Shown here: positions 9,236 to 19,036 of the stretch, one piece after another
Position numbering within the stretch: position 1 is the stretch's first letter
Layout of the letters: every line of letters begins with the position of its first letter
Assembly: GCF_014656545.1 (NCBI RefSeq)
Contig: NZ_BNDS01000010.1
Coordinates: 127,533 to 191,532 of the forward strand
From: Neobacillus kokaensis
Lineage (GTDB): Bacteria > Bacillota > Bacilli > Bacillales > Cytobacillaceae
Direction of reading: 5' to 3'
Length of the DNA: 64,000 nt
The notes under the pieces: model-generated
Database searches by the model: none
What the model was told of the DNA's origin: nothing
What the model saw: the letters and a program-made list of their open reading frames with translations, nothing else
Position numbers and translations under genes: made by a program

Positions 9236-9236
<1 letters not shown>

Positions 9237-10537
9237 TGAAACATCCATTTAAAACCGCCTCATTAGGGATTCAGCATGTATTGGCCATGTATGCCGGGGC
9301 TGTGATTGTCCCTTTGATTATAGGTAAAGCCCTCCATTTTACTAATGAACAATTAGCTTATTTAGTTTCATTAGATATTTTAACAAGCGGGATTGCGACA
9401 CTCTTACAAGTTTGGCAAAATCGTTTCTTTGGAATCGGACTTCCGATTGTCCTTGGCTGTACCTTTACGGCCGTTGGTCCAATAATAGCCATTGGCGGAC
9501 AATATGGACTTTCATCTATTTACGGTTCAATTTTAGTATCTGGGCTTATCGTTATTTTGATTGCAAAATATTTCGGGAAATTGATTCGTTTCTTCCCTCC
9601 TGTTGTTACCGGCTCAGTTGTGACTATCATTGGAACTACTTTAATACCTGTTGCGATGAATAATGTTGCCGGCGGACAAGGCAGTTCAGATTTTGGATCT
9701 GTTTCTAATATTGCACTGGCATTTGGTACGCTTTTATTTATTATAGTTTTATACCGTTTCTTTAAAGGTTTTATTCGTGCCATTTCGATTTTATTAGGAT
9801 TACTGGCGGGAACCATTGCCGCTGCGTTCATGGGAAAAGTCAATTTTTCTGCAGTCAATGATGCATCATGGTTCCATATGGTAACTCCATTACATTTTGC
9901 TTCACCTTCATTTGACTTAGCGCCAATTATTACAATGACACTTGTTGCTATTGTAAGTCTTGTAGAATCATCAGGGGTTTATTTTGCCCTAGCAGATATT
10001 ACTGGTCGAAAATTATCGGAAGAAGATTTAGTAAAAGGGTATCGTGCAGAAGGATTAGCAAGTGTCATCGGAGCATTTTTCAATTCATTTCCTTACACTA
10101 CCTATTCACAAAACGTTGGTCTTGTCCAGTTCTCTGGTGTTAAGGATAAAAGTGTGATTTACCTTATGGGCGGCATGCTTGTATTTCTCGGCTTTTTACC
10201 AAAAATCGGCGCATTAACTACCGTTATTCCTACTGCTGTCCTTGGCGGCGCGATGGTAGCAATGTTTGGTATGGTTATCGCTTCAGGAATCAAAATGTTA
10301 AGTAAAGTGGATTTTTCATCACAGGAAAATTTATTAATCATTGCCTGCTCTGTAGGTGTTGGCTTAGGTGTAACTACAGTTCCTAATTTATTTGATGCTC
10401 TCCCTGAGAGTGTAAAAATTTTAACCAACAGCGGGATTGTTTCTGGAAGTTTAACAGCGATTTTCCTTAATATTATTTTTAATGTTGTAAAACCGGTTAA
10501 ACAAAAGCAAGCCGCACAGAGTCTAAAAGCTTCTTAA
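9236..10537 (+). CDS. pbuX: Xanthine permease (NCS2 family)
   Basis: A 433-residue polytopic membrane protein of the nucleobase-cation symporter-2 family. It has about 12-14 hydrophobic segments, an N-terminal GIQHVLAMYAGAVIVPLI and the family signature SLVESSGVYFALADITGRKL. It imports xanthine for Xpt. It overlaps xpt by one base and shares its riboswitch control. Confidence 0.95.
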
Positions 10538-10548
10538 TATAAAAAACG

Positions 10549-10582
10549 CATCAGACGGAGCTACTCCATGCTCCGTCTGATG
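10549..10582 (-). terminator. Terminator between pbuX and the GerP-like gene
   Basis: Perfect 13-bp stem CATCAGACGGAGC with an 8-nt loop. The U-run is on the minus strand, so it mainly serves the leftward gene. Confidence 0.8.
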
Positions 10583-10773
10583 ACATCTAAAATTCCATTT
10601 ATGCTAGAAGTATTTAAGCCGCTAGAAGTTGTTACACTGGAACCGCTGTTCCCTTCACCAGAGCCTGATATAGTCTTTGTGACTGATACCGGAGCAATCT
10701 TTACCGCCCCTCCAAAATTAACAATCCCTCCAGAAATTGTACCAATATTTACTCCAAAAGGGGTTTTGTTCAC
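10561..10773 (-). CDS. GerPA/GerPF-family spore germination protein
   Basis: A 70-residue, glycine/serine-rich peptide (MNKTPFGVNIGTISGGIVNF, then GSGEGNSGSS). The pattern GxIVNFGxxxxIxP and the GSGxxNxG segment match GerPA/GerPF proteins, which help germinants cross the spore coat. GTG at 10773 has GGGAGG 7 nt upstream; an ATG two codons earlier is too close to it. It is a lone gene, not part of a gerPABCDEF operon. Confidence 0.7.
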   Translation of the reverse strand: MNKTPFGVNIGTISGGIVNFGGAVKIAPVSVTKTISGSGEGNSGSSVTTSSGLNTSSINGILDVIRRSME

Positions 10774-10996
10774 AAGCATTCCTCCCTTCCTGCTTATTTC
10801 TATATAATATGTACAAGCTCAATGTTTGGTTTAAACGCCATCACTATGAATCAAAAAATATGTTTTTTTCTCATTGCCATATTTTGAAAATAGCTATTCA
10901 TGAAAATTTCTCTAGATAATCTAGTCGGATTTTCGAAATTCTAGTATGATGGAAGAATGATTGATTTTTTGAGTAAAGCGAGGATTACAAAATAAA

Positions 10997-12547
10997 ATGA
11001 GTCTATTAAATGTTGAAAATTTATCACATACATTCGGAGATCGAACATTATTTAAAGATGTTTCATTCCGCTTATTAGCAGAAGATCATGTCGGTCTTGT
11101 AGGAGCAAATGGTGTTGGAAAGTCGACGTTAATGAACATCATCACCGGGCAATTGATTCATGACGGCGGCCGGGTTGAATGGACACCAGGCGTTCATTAC
11201 GGCTACTTGGATCAGCATACAGTGCTGACACGGGGGAAAACGATGCGCGATGTACTTCGTGATGCCTTTCTTCCCCTATTTGAAAAAGAAAAAGAATTAA
11301 ATGAAGTAACCGCACAAATGGCTGATGCTTCACCTGAGGAGCTTGAGGTATTGCTTGAAAAAATGGGTGAAATTCAAGATGCACTTGACGCCGGCGGCTT
11401 CTATTCTTTGGATATTAAAATTGAAGAAGCGGCAAGAGGACTAGGACTAGATGCCATTGGTCTTGACCGTGATGTAGCTGCACTTAGCGGTGGACAGCGT
11501 ACAAAAGTATTGTTAGCAAAACTCCTATTAGAGCAGCCCAAAGTTCTTTTGCTAGATGAGCCAACCAACTATCTCGATGTAGAGCATATCCGTTGGTTAT
11601 CATCTTATCTAAAAGATTATCCTTATGCGTTCTTATTAATTTCCCACGATACTGAATTTATGAATTCAGTTTCAAATGCTATTTTTCACTTGGAATTTTC
11701 CAAGTTAACCCGGTATACAGCAAGCTATGAAAAATTCCTGGAACTTGCTGAAATTAATAAGAATCAGCATATTAATGCTTACGAAAAGCAGCAGGAATTT
11801 ATCAAAAAGCAAGAAGACTTTATCGCGAAAAACAAAGCACGATATTCGACGACTGGCCGGGCCAAAAGCCGGCAAAAGCAGTTAGACCGGATGGAGCGGA
11901 TTGATCGCCCTGAAACTGCCTTGAAACCAACATTTGAATTTAAAGAATCGCGCTCAAGCAGCCGTTATGTCTTTGAAGCATCAGGACTTGAGATTGGCTA
12001 TTCTCACCCACTCTTGCCAAAAATGGAAATGACATTAGAGCGCGGCGAGAAAGTTGCCATAATAGGCTGCAATGGTGTCGGTAAATCAACTTTACTGAAA
12101 ACCATGCTTGGAAAAATTGAACCGCTCGGTGGGAAAGTAGAGCGCGGCGATTTCCTCTTCCCTTCGTACTTTGAACAAGAGGTAAAGGCCGGTAATATTA
12201 CACCAATTGAGGATGTCTGGAATTCCTTCCCGCACATGGATCAACATCAAGTACGCGCTGCTCTCGCCCGCTGCGGATTAAAAAACGAACATATCTCCCG
12301 CCCGCTAAACCAGCTAAGCGGTGGCGAGCAGGCGAAGGTGCGCCTTTGCAAGCTGATGATGACAGAAAGTAACTGGATTTTATTCGACGAGCCGACAAAC
12401 CATCTCGATATTGATGCGAAAGCAGAATTGAAACGAGCATTGAAAGCCTACAAAGGAACGGTCGTTCTAGTCTGCCACGAACCAGATTTTTACGAGGATT
12501 GGGTGACAAAAATCTGGGATGTCGAGGAATGGGCACAATCGAACTAA
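10997..12547 (+). CDS. ABC-F family ATPase (YfmM-like)
   Basis: A 516-residue soluble protein with two ABC domains and no membrane segments. The first Walker A is GANGVGKST (36-44), with signature ALSGGQRTK and Walker B LLLDEPTNYLD; the second set is GCNGVGKST, LSGGEQAKV and LFDEPTNHLD. A charged linker (KNKARYSTTGRAKSRQKQ) joins them. The sequence follows B. subtilis YfmM closely. ABC-F proteins act on the ribosome in translation or antibiotic protection; whether this one gives resistance cannot be judged. The ribosome site is weak (GAGG). Terminator follows. Confidence 0.92.
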   Translation: MSLLNVENLSHTFGDRTLFKDVSFRLLAEDHVGLVGANGVGKSTLMNIITGQLIHDGGRVEWTPGVHYGYLDQHTVLTRGKTMRDVLRDAFLPLFEKEKELNEVTAQMADASPEELEVLLEKMGEIQDALDAGGFYSLDIKIEEAARGLGLDAIGLDRDVAALSGGQRTKVLLAKLLLEQPKVLLLDEPTNYLDVEHIRWLSSYLKDYPYAFLLISHDTEFMNSVSNAIFHLEFSKLTRYTASYEKFLELAEINKNQHINAYEKQQEFIKKQEDFIAKNKARYSTTGRAKSRQKQLDRMERIDRPETALKPTFEFKESRSSSRYVFEASGLEIGYSHPLLPKMEMTLERGEKVAIIGCNGVGKSTLLKTMLGKIEPLGGKVERGDFLFPSYFEQEVKAGNITPIEDVWNSFPHMDQHQVRAALARCGLKNEHISRPLNQLSGGEQAKVRLCKLMMTESNWILFDEPTNHLDIDAKAELKRALKAYKGTVVLVCHEPDFYEDWVTKIWDVEEWAQSN

Positions 12548-12553
12548 ATAGTT

Positions 12554-12582
12554 AAAGGGTTCCATTCTTGGGACCCTTTTTA
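12554..12582 (+). terminator. Terminator of the ABC-F gene
   Basis: AAAGGGTTCC / GGGACCCTTT stem followed by TTTT. Confidence 0.8.
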
Positions 12583-12695
12583 CTTTATGATTTTCAGGCT
12601 TGCATAGTCTTACCATGCTAGGTGATAATTGTAAATGGGCTTTTAAAAGAAATAATAATGACATTTTAGTATTTTTTATAAGGAGTGATCTTCCT

Positions 12696-13850
12696 TTGCA
12701 AACAAAATCAGCTTTACCGATTTTATTTGTAGTGATGTTTTTGGTAATGGTGGGATTTGGCATCATTATTCCAGTATTGCCGTTTTACGCTGAAGAAATT
12801 GGAGCTACCCCAACAGAACTTGGTCTTTTAATGGCGGTCTATTCGCTGATGCAGCTCATTTTTGCTCCGATGTGGGGACAAGTTTCCGACCGGATTGGGA
12901 GAAAACCGGTGATGATGATTGGAATTGCCGGGCTGGCACTATCGTTTTTCATCCAAGCGATTTCAACCGAGCTGTGGATGCTCTTTGCCGCAAGGATCAT
13001 CGGAGGAATTCTGTCATCCGCCAATATGCCAACCGCAATGGCTTATGTTGCTGATATAACAACAGCGGAAAACCGTGGTAAAGGAATGGGGATAATAGGT
13101 GCAGCAACGGGCTTGGGCTTTGTTTTTGGCCCGGCAATTGGCGGGATTTTTTCCAAAATTAGTTTAAGCATGCCGTTTTACATTGCAAGCGCCTCATCGT
13201 TTCTTACTTTATTTCTGGTAATGCTTCTATTAAAAGAATCCAAACACAAAAGCAGCGATTCTATTCAGAAAAAGCAATCCTTTTGGAGCGCTTTTAACAG
13301 CGGCGCCTCTGTCTTGTTTATTGTGCAATTATTTATTTCTTTATCTCTTTCAGGCTTGGAAGCAACCTTTGCTTATTTTGCGGCCAAAAAAGCCGGGCTC
13401 AATACGGTACAGCTTGGTTATATTTTCATGATCATGGGGTTCGGCAGTGCGATGGTCCAAGGCGGCTTAGTCGGTAAATGGACAAAGAAATATGGAGAAA
13501 ATGCCGTTATTCAAGGCGGGATAATTGTATCCGCTATTGGATTTGGGTTAATTTTACTTGTACATAACTTTGCTACCGCAGCAATTTATTTAACGATATT
13601 TGGACTCGGGAATGGTGTAATCCGTCCAAGTGTCTCTTCCCTGCTTACCAAGACAGCAAAAACAGGCCATGGAAGCTCAACCGGACTATTATCTTCTTTT
13701 GATTCATTAGGAAGAATTATTGGACCACCGCTTGGAGGCTGGCTTTTTTCCTTGTCCATTGGGCTGCCGTATATATCAGGAGCCATTATCACAATCGCAG
13801 CCTTTGTCCTATTTCTATTATTCCGCCCAAAGGATGCTGTGAATATGTAA
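12696..13850 (+). CDS. MFS multidrug efflux transporter (Bmr/NorA-like DHA1 family)
   Basis: A 384-residue, 12-segment major facilitator. It shows the inter-helix 2-3 motif GQVSDRIGRKPV, the motif-C type GFVFGPAIGG in helix 5 and IPVLPFYAEEIG in helix 1. These are typical of Bmr/Blt/NorA drug:H+ antiporters. The start is TTG at 12696 with AAGGAGTG 9 nt upstream; a longer in-frame reading from 12600 has no ribosome site. Substrate is not predictable. No local regulator gene. Confidence 0.85.
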   Translation: MQTKSALPILFVVMFLVMVGFGIIIPVLPFYAEEIGATPTELGLLMAVYSLMQLIFAPMWGQVSDRIGRKPVMMIGIAGLALSFFIQAISTELWMLFAARIIGGILSSANMPTAMAYVADITTAENRGKGMGIIGAATGLGFVFGPAIGGIFSKISLSMPFYIASASSFLTLFLVMLLLKESKHKSSDSIQKKQSFWSAFNSGASVLFIVQLFISLSLSGLEATFAYFAAKKAGLNTVQLGYIFMIMGFGSAMVQGGLVGKWTKKYGENAVIQGGIIVSAIGFGLILLVHNFATAAIYLTIFGLGNGVIRPSVSSLLTKTAKTGHGSSTGLLSSFDSLGRIIGPPLGGWLFSLSIGLPYISGAIITIAAFVLFLLFRPKDAVNM

Positions 13851-13915
13851 TTTTAAGGTATGGACTAGCATAGAATGAGTACGAAGATTCATTTGATTAA
13901 AGGAGCCGGGGAAAA

Positions 13916-14260
13916 ATGAAATTATCAACCTTTATAAGCGTGCTGGGTCTTTTGCTCACACTAGGTTTCGTTGCCTACCTTGATTCACCGTACTCATTTA
14001 TGAATATTAACTATTCTTATTCCGCTGACCAGCCGGTAATAGCGCAGCCAGCCAGCATACAGCCAGCTGAAGAAGAACCAGAGCTTGTAGAAAAATTAGA
14101 AAAGATAGAAAAGGTAGATGGTTATATCGTAGAAACGTACCAAGAATACGAGATTTATAAGGACCCAAATGGAAATGTCACGGAAGAAATCCCTACCTCT
14201 AAAATGGAAACATTGAAATACTGGGATCAAAGTGAGTACTCCCCTTCGGTTTTTGAATAA
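13916..14260 (+). CDS. Membrane-anchored or secreted protein of unknown function
   Basis: A 114-residue protein with one N-terminal hydrophobic segment (residues 5-22), then an acidic and proline/alanine-rich stretch (PAEEEPELVEKLEKIEK) and a hydrophilic tail with the repeat-like VETYQEYEIYKDPNGN. AAAGGAG precedes the ATG. No lipobox. I do not recognise the family. It is followed by its own terminator. Confidence 0.7.
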   Translation: MKLSTFISVLGLLLTLGFVAYLDSPYSFMNINYSYSADQPVIAQPASIQPAEEEPELVEKLEKIEKVDGYIVETYQEYEIYKDPNGNVTEEIPTSKMETLKYWDQSEYSPSVFE

Positions 14261-14288
14261 AACATTTTCTATCTTTAAAGATAAAAAG

Positions 14289-14319
14289 GCTTTTGGGCAG
14301 TGTTCCCAAAAGCTTTTTT
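14289..14319 (+). terminator. Terminator
   Basis: GCTTTTGGG / CCCAAAAGC stem, 7-nt loop, then TTTTTT. Confidence 0.85.
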
Positions 14320-14360
14320 CACCTTACTTATTAATTTAGAAGGTTTACTCACTTGGGTTA

Positions 14361-15908
14361 TTATACCACCAATCGAAGAAATAGATCTGCGCCCGGTGTA
14401 ATTGTCGCAGTGGTAATTTGTACAGGTGCTTGTCCCGGCAATGCTACAAATATGCCATAGGACCCTGCCTGAAGATTTGGCAGACGGAACATTCCATCCG
14501 AAGCGGTTACTCCTGTATCAATTAAGACATTGGTTTTCGTCGTATACATAGATACATTAATATTACCTCTTCGTGCAAAGACTCTTGCATTTCCGATTGG
14601 ATTTCCATTTTGGTTAACGACTTGTCCATAAAAACTGCCTAACTTTGTTTTCAAATTTTTCCCTCTATTTCTCCTGCCGCTGCTTCGATTTCCTGAGGTT
14701 CTTGCCTCTGCACTGCACGGAAGATTTTGATTTAATGTTGACTGCCTGCGTATGGCTTTCCCGCTCGTACGTTTTACGGCGTTACTAGCATCGATTAACC
14801 CATATCCAAAGAAAGCATCCCATTCTTTAATGGCTGCATCAATTGGTTTTGCTGATCTCTGAATAACCTGAATAATTTCTTGATTGCTAAGCTGCGGGTA
14901 GATCGCTCTTAACATAACTGCCAATCCGGCTACAAATGGTGCTGCCTGTGATGTCCCGCTTAAAGCATCGTAGTTTAATTGTACATTTGCTACTGGATAA
15001 GTAGGAGTTGTTGAAAGAATAGCAATACCAGGAGCAGTAACGCCAACATCCATGCCCCAGCTAGAAAAATAAGCACGATCATTCGCCTGATTTGTTGCAG
15101 AAACTGAAAATACATAATTATACCCAGCAGGATATTGTATTTGTTCATTTCCATTATTACCGGCTGATGCTACGATCACGAGGCCTCGATTCCAAGCAAA
15201 ATTGATGGCCAGCTGAAAGGCTTGGCTATATGCAGGACTGCCTAAGCTCATGTTAATGACATTTGCCCCATTGTTCACTGCATAAAGTATTCCTGCTACA
15301 ATCCAGGAAGTTTGGCCTTGTCCTTGTGGACCGCCTAAAACTTTGACGGGCATGATGTTAGCCGTATTAAAACTCATCCCTGCGATTCCGGTTTTATTAT
15401 TCGTAACGGCAGCTGCAACCCCCGCAACATGTGTTCCATGACCATTAATATCAATAAAACTACTATCTGTAGTGAAATTAGCCGGTGAAACTATTTTTTG
15501 CGCTAAATCAGGATGGTTTGGGTCAATACCTGTATCCAATATCGCAATGATTTGAGAAGGTGTTCGATTGCGGACCTGATCCCATGCCTGCTCCGGATTC
15601 GTTCTCCTAAGCCCCCATTGGCATTGCAGTCCGTTATTTGAAGTTTGAATTGGTGTTTTATAAAATGGATCATTGGGTCTGAAGTTAGCTGAATAGGTCT
15701 TTTCTGTTTCTACAAAAGTAACATGGGGTGAAGCGTGGTAGGCCTTAAATGCAAAGGTGGCATTAATTTGGGGAACCGTTACGACTTCTACGTTAATTTC
15801 GGGAAATTGCTTAATAACCTTACACCCATTTACCTGATGTAAATAGACACGCTGAGCCTTATTACAATCAGGATGGAAACCTACTAACAGGTTTACATTA
15901 GCATTCAA
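14361..15908 (-). CDS. Subtilisin-like serine protease (S8) with C-terminal beta-sandwich domain
   Basis: A 515-residue subtilase. The catalytic triad is D125 (ILDTGID), H157 (GHGTHVAG) and S320 (SGTSQAAP), with oxyanion N251 (SAGNNG). Residues 1-80 look like an inhibitor-type propeptide region. About 425-515 form a carboxypeptidase-regulatory-like Ig fold (GQVVNQNGNPIGNARVFARR). A basic Arg/Ser-rich linker separates the two. There is no signal peptide, so it is intracellular, spore-associated, or exported by an unusual route. The ATG has GGAGGG upstream. Next gene on the strand is cotH, 125 nt upstream, which may hint at sporulation. Confidence 0.93.
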   Translation of the reverse strand: MNANVNLLVGFHPDCNKAQRVYLHQVNGCKVIKQFPEINVEVVTVPQINATFAFKAYHASPHVTFVETEKTYSANFRPNDPFYKTPIQTSNNGLQCQWGLRRTNPEQAWDQVRNRTPSQIIAILDTGIDPNHPDLAQKIVSPANFTTDSSFIDINGHGTHVAGVAAAVTNNKTGIAGMSFNTANIMPVKVLGGPQGQGQTSWIVAGILYAVNNGANVINMSLGSPAYSQAFQLAINFAWNRGLVIVASAGNNGNEQIQYPAGYNYVFSVSATNQANDRAYFSSWGMDVGVTAPGIAILSTTPTYPVANVQLNYDALSGTSQAAPFVAGLAVMLRAIYPQLSNQEIIQVIQRSAKPIDAAIKEWDAFFGYGLIDASNAVKRTSGKAIRRQSTLNQNLPCSAEARTSGNRSSGRRNRGKNLKTKLGSFYGQVVNQNGNPIGNARVFARRGNINVSMYTTKTNVLIDTGVTASDGMFRLPNLQAGSYGIFVALPGQAPVQITTATITPGADLFLRLVV

Positions 15909-16033
15909 TGTACATCCCTCCTTTATGAAAATGTCGAAATGCTTGTCCGACTTAAAATAAAGTATTCAAAGGAGAGTGAATGCGTAAGGGCTTATTTCCT
16001 AATGATATAAGGATTTTTTAAGGACAATACAAC

Positions 16034-17140
16034 CTAGGATTTTAAATCTATTAAATGATTTTGAATGTACGTTCGACGATTCCGAATGAATTGACGAATC
16101 AAATCTATTTCTTTCTCAAACTGTTCTAACGAATACGAAATGTAAGGATCTTTCCTTAAATCGTTTTGCAGCATTGTTTTTAAAGAATCTATTCTTGGTG
16201 TTAGGTAACTCTCTGTAAATTTTTCAGCAAGGATTTTCTCAAGCAGCTCCCTATATTGTTTTCTAAACAGTCCATGTTCTAAAAGACGGACAGCCAGAAG
16301 GTTGGTTTGATCACCAGTAATCGGGACAAAATCATACTCCATGATTGCTCCGTGACAATCTCTTCCCCATGTGGCTTCATTATCCCATGGAATGATTTCG
16401 AATAGATTTGTTTCAGCATTAAGGACTAAGGCATAGTTTTGGTGGAAAGCATCAAAGTTTTGAATACAAACGACACCAGCGTACCATCTGAAAAATTGAT
16501 CAACGTCTAAATACTTTTTTATTTCAGTTGGGAAATCCTCATTAGAAAGGGTATTGATTTTAAAAATAAATGCCCTTAAATACTGATCATCCTCGATATC
16601 CCCATATTTGCGTTCATAACCGGCTAATACATCCAGCTTAAAACTTTTATCATACGTGCTGAATAAACAAAAATCGGCGTTACTGTTTTCCGCATAGTAG
16701 ATTGCCTTTACCGGTATGTTTCTTTTTTGAAAAAATAAACGGTCAACGGACTCTATTTCTAAGTAAATGCCGGCATTTTTTCCATTGATTTTTAATACGA
16801 TGTGTTTTGTTTGCGGTGAGTGAACACCAATCTCTTGAAAAAAATCGAAGGATAATTTCGATCGTATAAGCGAGGAATCCATAAATTCAGCGTTAAGATG
16901 CAATTCTTGGTTCTTTTGATAGGCTGAGGGTTTTAGGAATGTAAAAAGGTAGGATTTCTTTTCAAATTCGCGGATATGATTTCCTCGAAAGGCAATGCCA
17001 ATATCATAAGTTTTGTTATTCATCATTAACTTCGCCGGAACGGGATCATCGAACCAAATATCACGCTTAAGTTCTCGAAGATTAGCCGGACGAATGAAAA
17101 GATGATAAGCTGGTAATTCTAGCCTAGATGGGCTAGTCAT
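16034..17140 (-). CDS. cotH: Spore coat protein kinase CotH
   Basis: A 368-residue protein very similar to B. subtilis CotH (362 residues): LREL.RDIW..DPVPA near the N-terminus, the ATP-site region FRGNHIREFEKKSY, and the metal-binding EIIPWDNEATWGRD. CotH is an atypical kinase that phosphorylates coat proteins such as CotB and CotG. No cotB or cotG lies in the window. The ATG has GAGGAAG upstream. Confidence 0.9.
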   Translation of the reverse strand: MTSPSRLELPAYHLFIRPANLRELKRDIWFDDPVPAKLMMNNKTYDIGIAFRGNHIREFEKKSYLFTFLKPSAYQKNQELHLNAEFMDSSLIRSKLSFDFFQEIGVHSPQTKHIVLKINGKNAGIYLEIESVDRLFFQKRNIPVKAIYYAENSNADFCLFSTYDKSFKLDVLAGYERKYGDIEDDQYLRAFIFKINTLSNEDFPTEIKKYLDVDQFFRWYAGVVCIQNFDAFHQNYALVLNAETNLFEIIPWDNEATWGRDCHGAIMEYDFVPITGDQTNLLAVRLLEHGLFRKQYRELLEKILAEKFTESYLTPRIDSLKTMLQNDLRKDPYISYSLEQFEKEIDLIRQFIRNRRTYIQNHLIDLKS

Positions 17141-17459
17141 TATACATACACTTCCTCTTCAGGTATAAATTGTCCATAATATTGTATGTACTTGAGAATG
17201 TTCCTGTGTGGGGGTATGGGAGATTTAAATACAAATTAACAATCCATTATTATAATAGGCCTTACTATGTGGATTTAGGGTTAGAAACAAAGGTAGTAGG
17301 AGCATAGAAAAAATTGTCTCCAATCGGGGCTATTGGAGACACTACTTAGCGGCCAAACAAATAAAGTCTTCAATCACGGCTAATTTTTCGGTTTTTACCA
17401 GACAAATTGAATAACATGTGAATGTCCAACTTCCCCCGATTTTTTATTAAAAAGCCACT
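17141..17459. other. Gene-free region with a perfect hairpin and a repeated half
   Basis: No ORF seen. It contains the 9-bp hairpin GTCTCCAAT..ATTGGAGAC (17316-17340). A 17-nt relative of its left part (GTCTTCAATCACGGCTA) recurs at 17366-17382, 50 bp later. It lies between the cotH promoter and the end of the ResA-like gene. Confidence 0.5.
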
Positions 17460-18029
17460 TTAATTAATACTTTTCATAATTTCAGTCATCATCTCTATAT
17501 CCATTGGACCAATTATTTTCTTATAGATTATACCATTCGTATCAATAATATAGCTTGTTGGAATCGTAAAGGCTTGATATGCATCTCCTATTTCCCCAGT
17601 GCTGTCTAGTAATATTGGAAAGGTTAAACCATAATCCTTCACAAACGCTCCAACCCCATTGGGATCTTTTTCCGCCGTCGTTAAGTTTACGGCTAAAATT
17701 TCAACATTTTTTCCTTTTTGTTCTTTATAGAATTCTTGCATATGAGGCATTTCTGCTTTACATGGCGGACACCAGGTTGCCCAAAAGTTCAAGATTAGTT
17801 TCTTCCCTTTAAAATCGGACAGTTGAACATCTTTTCCATCCAATGTCTTCAATTGAAAATTAGGAGCTTTGTTTCCCTCTTGAAAGCCAATTTTTATGGA
17901 ACCTTGATCACTAGGTTTACTTACTTCCTGTATTTTCTTTTCAGCTTCAGTTGGTGATGAGGTATAATCATATATTCCCCATCCAATTAGACCAAATAAA
18001 GCAATGATAACGATTATCTTTTTGTACAC
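17460..18029 (-). CDS. Thiol-disulfide oxidoreductase, ResA/TlpA type
   Basis: A 189-residue thioredoxin-like protein with one N-terminal membrane anchor (VYKKIIVIIALFGLIGWGIY) and an outward redox domain. The active site is FWATWCPPCKAEMP. It probably reduces disulfides outside the membrane, for example in cytochrome c maturation. GTG 18029 has GAGGAG 8 nt upstream; an upstream in-frame start at 18071 lacks one. It is the last gene after the 18287-18952 membrane gene in the sulfur cluster. Confidence 0.88.
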   Translation of the reverse strand: MYKKIIVIIALFGLIGWGIYDYTSSPTEAEKKIQEVSKPSDQGSIKIGFQEGNKAPNFQLKTLDGKDVQLSDFKGKKLILNFWATWCPPCKAEMPHMQEFYKEQKGKNVEILAVNLTTAEKDPNGVGAFVKDYGLTFPILLDSTGEIGDAYQAFTIPTSYIIDTNGIIYKKIIGPMDIEMMTEIMKSIN

Positions 18030-18071
18030 TTTATTCACTCCTCTAGATAGTATAAGTGGATGAAAAGGCAC

Positions 18072-18116
18072 TTATCATTTGCATTTTGCCAGTAAAAAGT
18101 AAAATGCAAATGATAA
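18072..18116. repeat. 16-bp perfect inverted repeat upstream of the ResA-like gene
   Basis: Arms TTATCATTTGCATTTT (18072-18087) and AAAATGCAAATGATAA (18101-18116) around a 13-nt loop. There is no U-run, so it may be an operator or mRNA structure and not a terminator. Confidence 0.65.
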
Positions 18117-18286
18117 TTAGAATCACCCCATTGAGCTTTGGTAAAAAATTATTTATTCTTTTCTAATGAATACGTTACAATTACTGACAAAATGAGAAAT
18201 GGAATTCCGGGCAATGAAAATTGAGATATTTGCCATAGAAAACTCCCCTATCGGCTTTATTCTTACAAACGATTGTTAAGAATCAA

Positions 18287-18952
18287 TTAAGAAATGGTTT
18301 TTTTATCCCAATTAAATAATGAAACAATAATGAGCCCGATAAAAAACCACTGTTCGATTGAAAATATGAATAACCTTGAATCTGTTTTTCCTTGAGCAAA
18401 AGATAGAAAAAGACTCAGAAAAGAAAATAAGATGTAATTGGTAAAAATTTTCCTTTCGGATAATTGCTGTTTAAATAAAAAGAACATCAGAACAAAAATA
18501 GGAAAAAAACCTAGAATAAGGTGAATCATTTTGTCGTTATCCAAAAATACAAGTTCTAAAATGTGGTATGCGCTTATGACAGAAAAACTAAAAATGAATC
18601 CAGTTTGTGAGATAAGCAAGTTTCCTATATGGCTTTTCTGTGCTCTAAACACGAAGAAAACTATGGAAAGGATGATTGCAAGAAACAGTCCTTTCATTCC
18701 TCCCGTAAAATACAATAAGGAGAATGGACTTTTCATCACCAAAGATGGCTCAAGGATGATTAAGCTCCCTTTCCAAATAAGAAATCCTAAAAATAGACTA
18801 TTTGATAATACATCTAATATTTTTTTATGTAATTCCCTTTCTTGAGTTCTTATTAGCCAAAGCTTGATAACGAGTATAGCGAAAAGGACAGCAATTCCAA
18901 GCAAAAGCCATTTAAACAAAATAGCAAAAGACCCTATTTGAACAATCTGCAT
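18287..18952 (-). CDS. Polytopic membrane protein of unknown function
   Basis: A 221-residue protein with about six or seven hydrophobic segments and short loops. Cys is absent, so it is not a CcdA/DsbD electron carrier by visible motif. It lies upstream of the ResA-like gene on the same strand and behind a 13-bp operator-like dyad (18996-19027). That placement suggests a membrane partner in thiol or sulfur metabolism, but I do not recognise the family. Confidence 0.75.
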   Translation of the reverse strand: MQIVQIGSFAILFKWLLLGIAVLFAILVIKLWLIRTQERELHKKILDVLSNSLFLGFLIWKGSLIILEPSLVMKSPFSLLYFTGGMKGLFLAIILSIVFFVFRAQKSHIGNLLISQTGFIFSFSVISAYHILELVFLDNDKMIHLILGFFPIFVLMFFLFKQQLSERKIFTNYILFSFLSLFLSFAQGKTDSRLFIFSIEQWFFIGLIIVSLFNWDKKTIS

Positions 18953-18995
18953 AAGGGACCCCCCTTTAATTCACAAAGCCATTAAAGCTCTTTTT

Positions 18996-19027
18996 CGCTT
19001 ATTATACCACAAGGGGTATAATAAGCG
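18996..19027. promoter_or_regulatory. CstR/CsoR-like operator A
   Basis: Perfect 13-bp dyad CGCTTATTATACC-ACAAGG-GGTATAATAAGCG. The core TATACC..GGGGTATA matches the four other sites in this cluster. It lies upstream of the 18287-18952 gene. Confidence 0.6.
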
Positions 19028-19036
19028 AAGGAGATG

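Noticed and set aside
18121..18260. Short hydrophobic peptide on the minus strand (about 28 codons)
   Set aside because: One frame looks membrane-like but has no usable start codon; the frame with ATG is not conserved-looking and has a poor ribosome site.
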